From an uncultured Bacteroidales bacterium (GTDB lineage Bacteria > Bacteroidota > Bacteroidia > Bacteroidales > UBA932): DNA of 6,060 nt. The DNA lies in NCBI GenBank assembly GCA_900317065.1, contig ONFK01000108.1, positions 1 to 6,060 on the forward strand, given 5' to 3'. Below the pieces are notes generated by a model. It searched no databases, was not told where the DNA came from, and saw only the letters and a program-made list of their open reading frames with translations. Positions 5,596-6,060 of the stretch are shown here, in pieces; positions within the stretch are counted from its first letter, which is position 1, and the number at the start of each line of letters is the position of its first letter. The position numbers and the translations under genes are program-made.

Positions 5596-6060
5596 TTAGT
5601 TGAAATAGTCTGATTCACCGGAGATGAAGCCGTCGATAGTGTTTCCGGTAAAACTGTACTTCCCGGACTCGTCTATCCACACGTCTCCATGCTCATAGCT
5701 CGTAATGATTTTGCCTGGAATCTTTTCCTCGATCCAACTGCGAGTGGCACCGCCGTCTGTATCGGGATTCGAAGGATACAAATCTGCATGCCATATCCAG
5801 TCGGCAGTAGGCACAAGGGCATAATGGAACGAAACGGCATCGTAGAATGATTTCTCCGGGCCTTTGTTGCCGTGGTGACCGAGCTGGAGGAAGTCGCAGT
5901 TCAGATCGTCCGGATAGGTGGCGAGGAGTTTGCGGCCTTCAAGAATTCCGCAGTCGCCGAGGAAAACCACGCTCTTAGCATCATCCCATATTCGAAGAAC
6001 CAATGAGGAATTGTTAAGATCGGTAGAGAGAACCTCGTCAGAAACGCTCAACACTTTTAT
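5596..6060 (-). CDS. Metallo-beta-lactamase-fold hydrolase, ComEC-like; N-terminal part outside window
   Basis: The frame is open from the window edge (base 6060) to the TAA at 5596, giving the last 154 residues of a longer protein. The visible part matches the second half of ComEC/Rec2-type beta-lactamase domains: VVFLGDCG, with a metal-binding Asp at 5953-5955, then GRKLL and FLQLGHHGN, with the His-His-Gly at 5869-5877. It then ends with a soluble tail and no membrane segment in the visible part. The HxHxDH metal motif expected in the N-terminal half is not in the window. A GTG near 6054 could be taken as a start but would skip half the fold, and the frame continues upstream of it. Such domains hydrolyse phosphodiester or related bonds; whether this one is exported or cytoplasmic cannot be judged. 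It is the first visible gene of the operon with the small peptide and the lipoprotein. Confidence 0.8.
   Translation of the reverse strand: MKVLSVSDEVLSTDLNNSSLVLRIWDDAKSVVFLGDCGILEGRKLLATYPDDLNCDFLQLGHHGNKGPEKSFYDAVSFHYALVPTADWIWHADLYPSNPDTDGGATRSWIEEKIPGKIITSYEHGDVWIDESGKYSFTGNTIDGFISGESDYFN

Noticed and set aside
5427..5630. Similar endings of the hydrolase (SDYFN) and the small peptide (SDPYFE), suggesting duplication
   Set aside because: The likeness covers only a few residues and the DNA around it does not match, so chance is the simpler reading.

Overview
The window looks like part of a Bacteroidales chromosome, most likely a gut-type or uncultured lineage. The evidence is a lipoprotein with an acidic export signal after its lipobox cysteine, a fimbrillin-like/beta-helix surface protein, a PD-(D/E)XK 'transposase-like' nuclease with an EGR-rich tail, and promoter-like TAnnTTTG boxes. 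Genus cannot be fixed from the sequence alone. Every gene I can support is on the minus strand, so transcription runs from high to low coordinates.

Right part (6060 to 3292): a probable operon. It starts with the C-terminal half of a ComEC-like metallo-beta-lactamase-fold hydrolase that is cut by the window edge. A 51-residue peptide gene follows 13 bases later. Two bases after its stop comes a 710-residue surface lipoprotein with a fimbrillin-like N-terminus, an Ig-like middle and a C-terminal beta-helix with five GG-turn repeats. A strong intrinsic terminator (3233-3265) closes the unit.

Middle (2805-3291): 487 bases without a credible gene. Besides the terminator it holds a G/purine-rich tract of degenerate units of about 50 bp, several with inverted arms that can form hairpins, an AT-rich inverted repeat, and the putative promoter of the next gene.

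Left part (2804 to 1): a complete Rpn/PDDEXK_2-family nuclease gene (1866-2804) with a 12-nt tandem repeat in its tail and a 13-bp tandem duplication across its stop codon. Next comes a secreted family 3 glycoside hydrolase (1736 to beyond base 1). It has its own Bacteroidetes-type promoter and a perfect 18-bp palindrome between that promoter and the start codon. The hydrolase shows the GH3 nucleophile and substrate-binding motifs but loses its C-terminal Fn3-like domain to the window edge.

The most interesting pieces are the hydrolase/peptide/lipoprotein cassette and the hairpin-repeat tract downstream of it. No function for either can be demonstrated from sequence alone.
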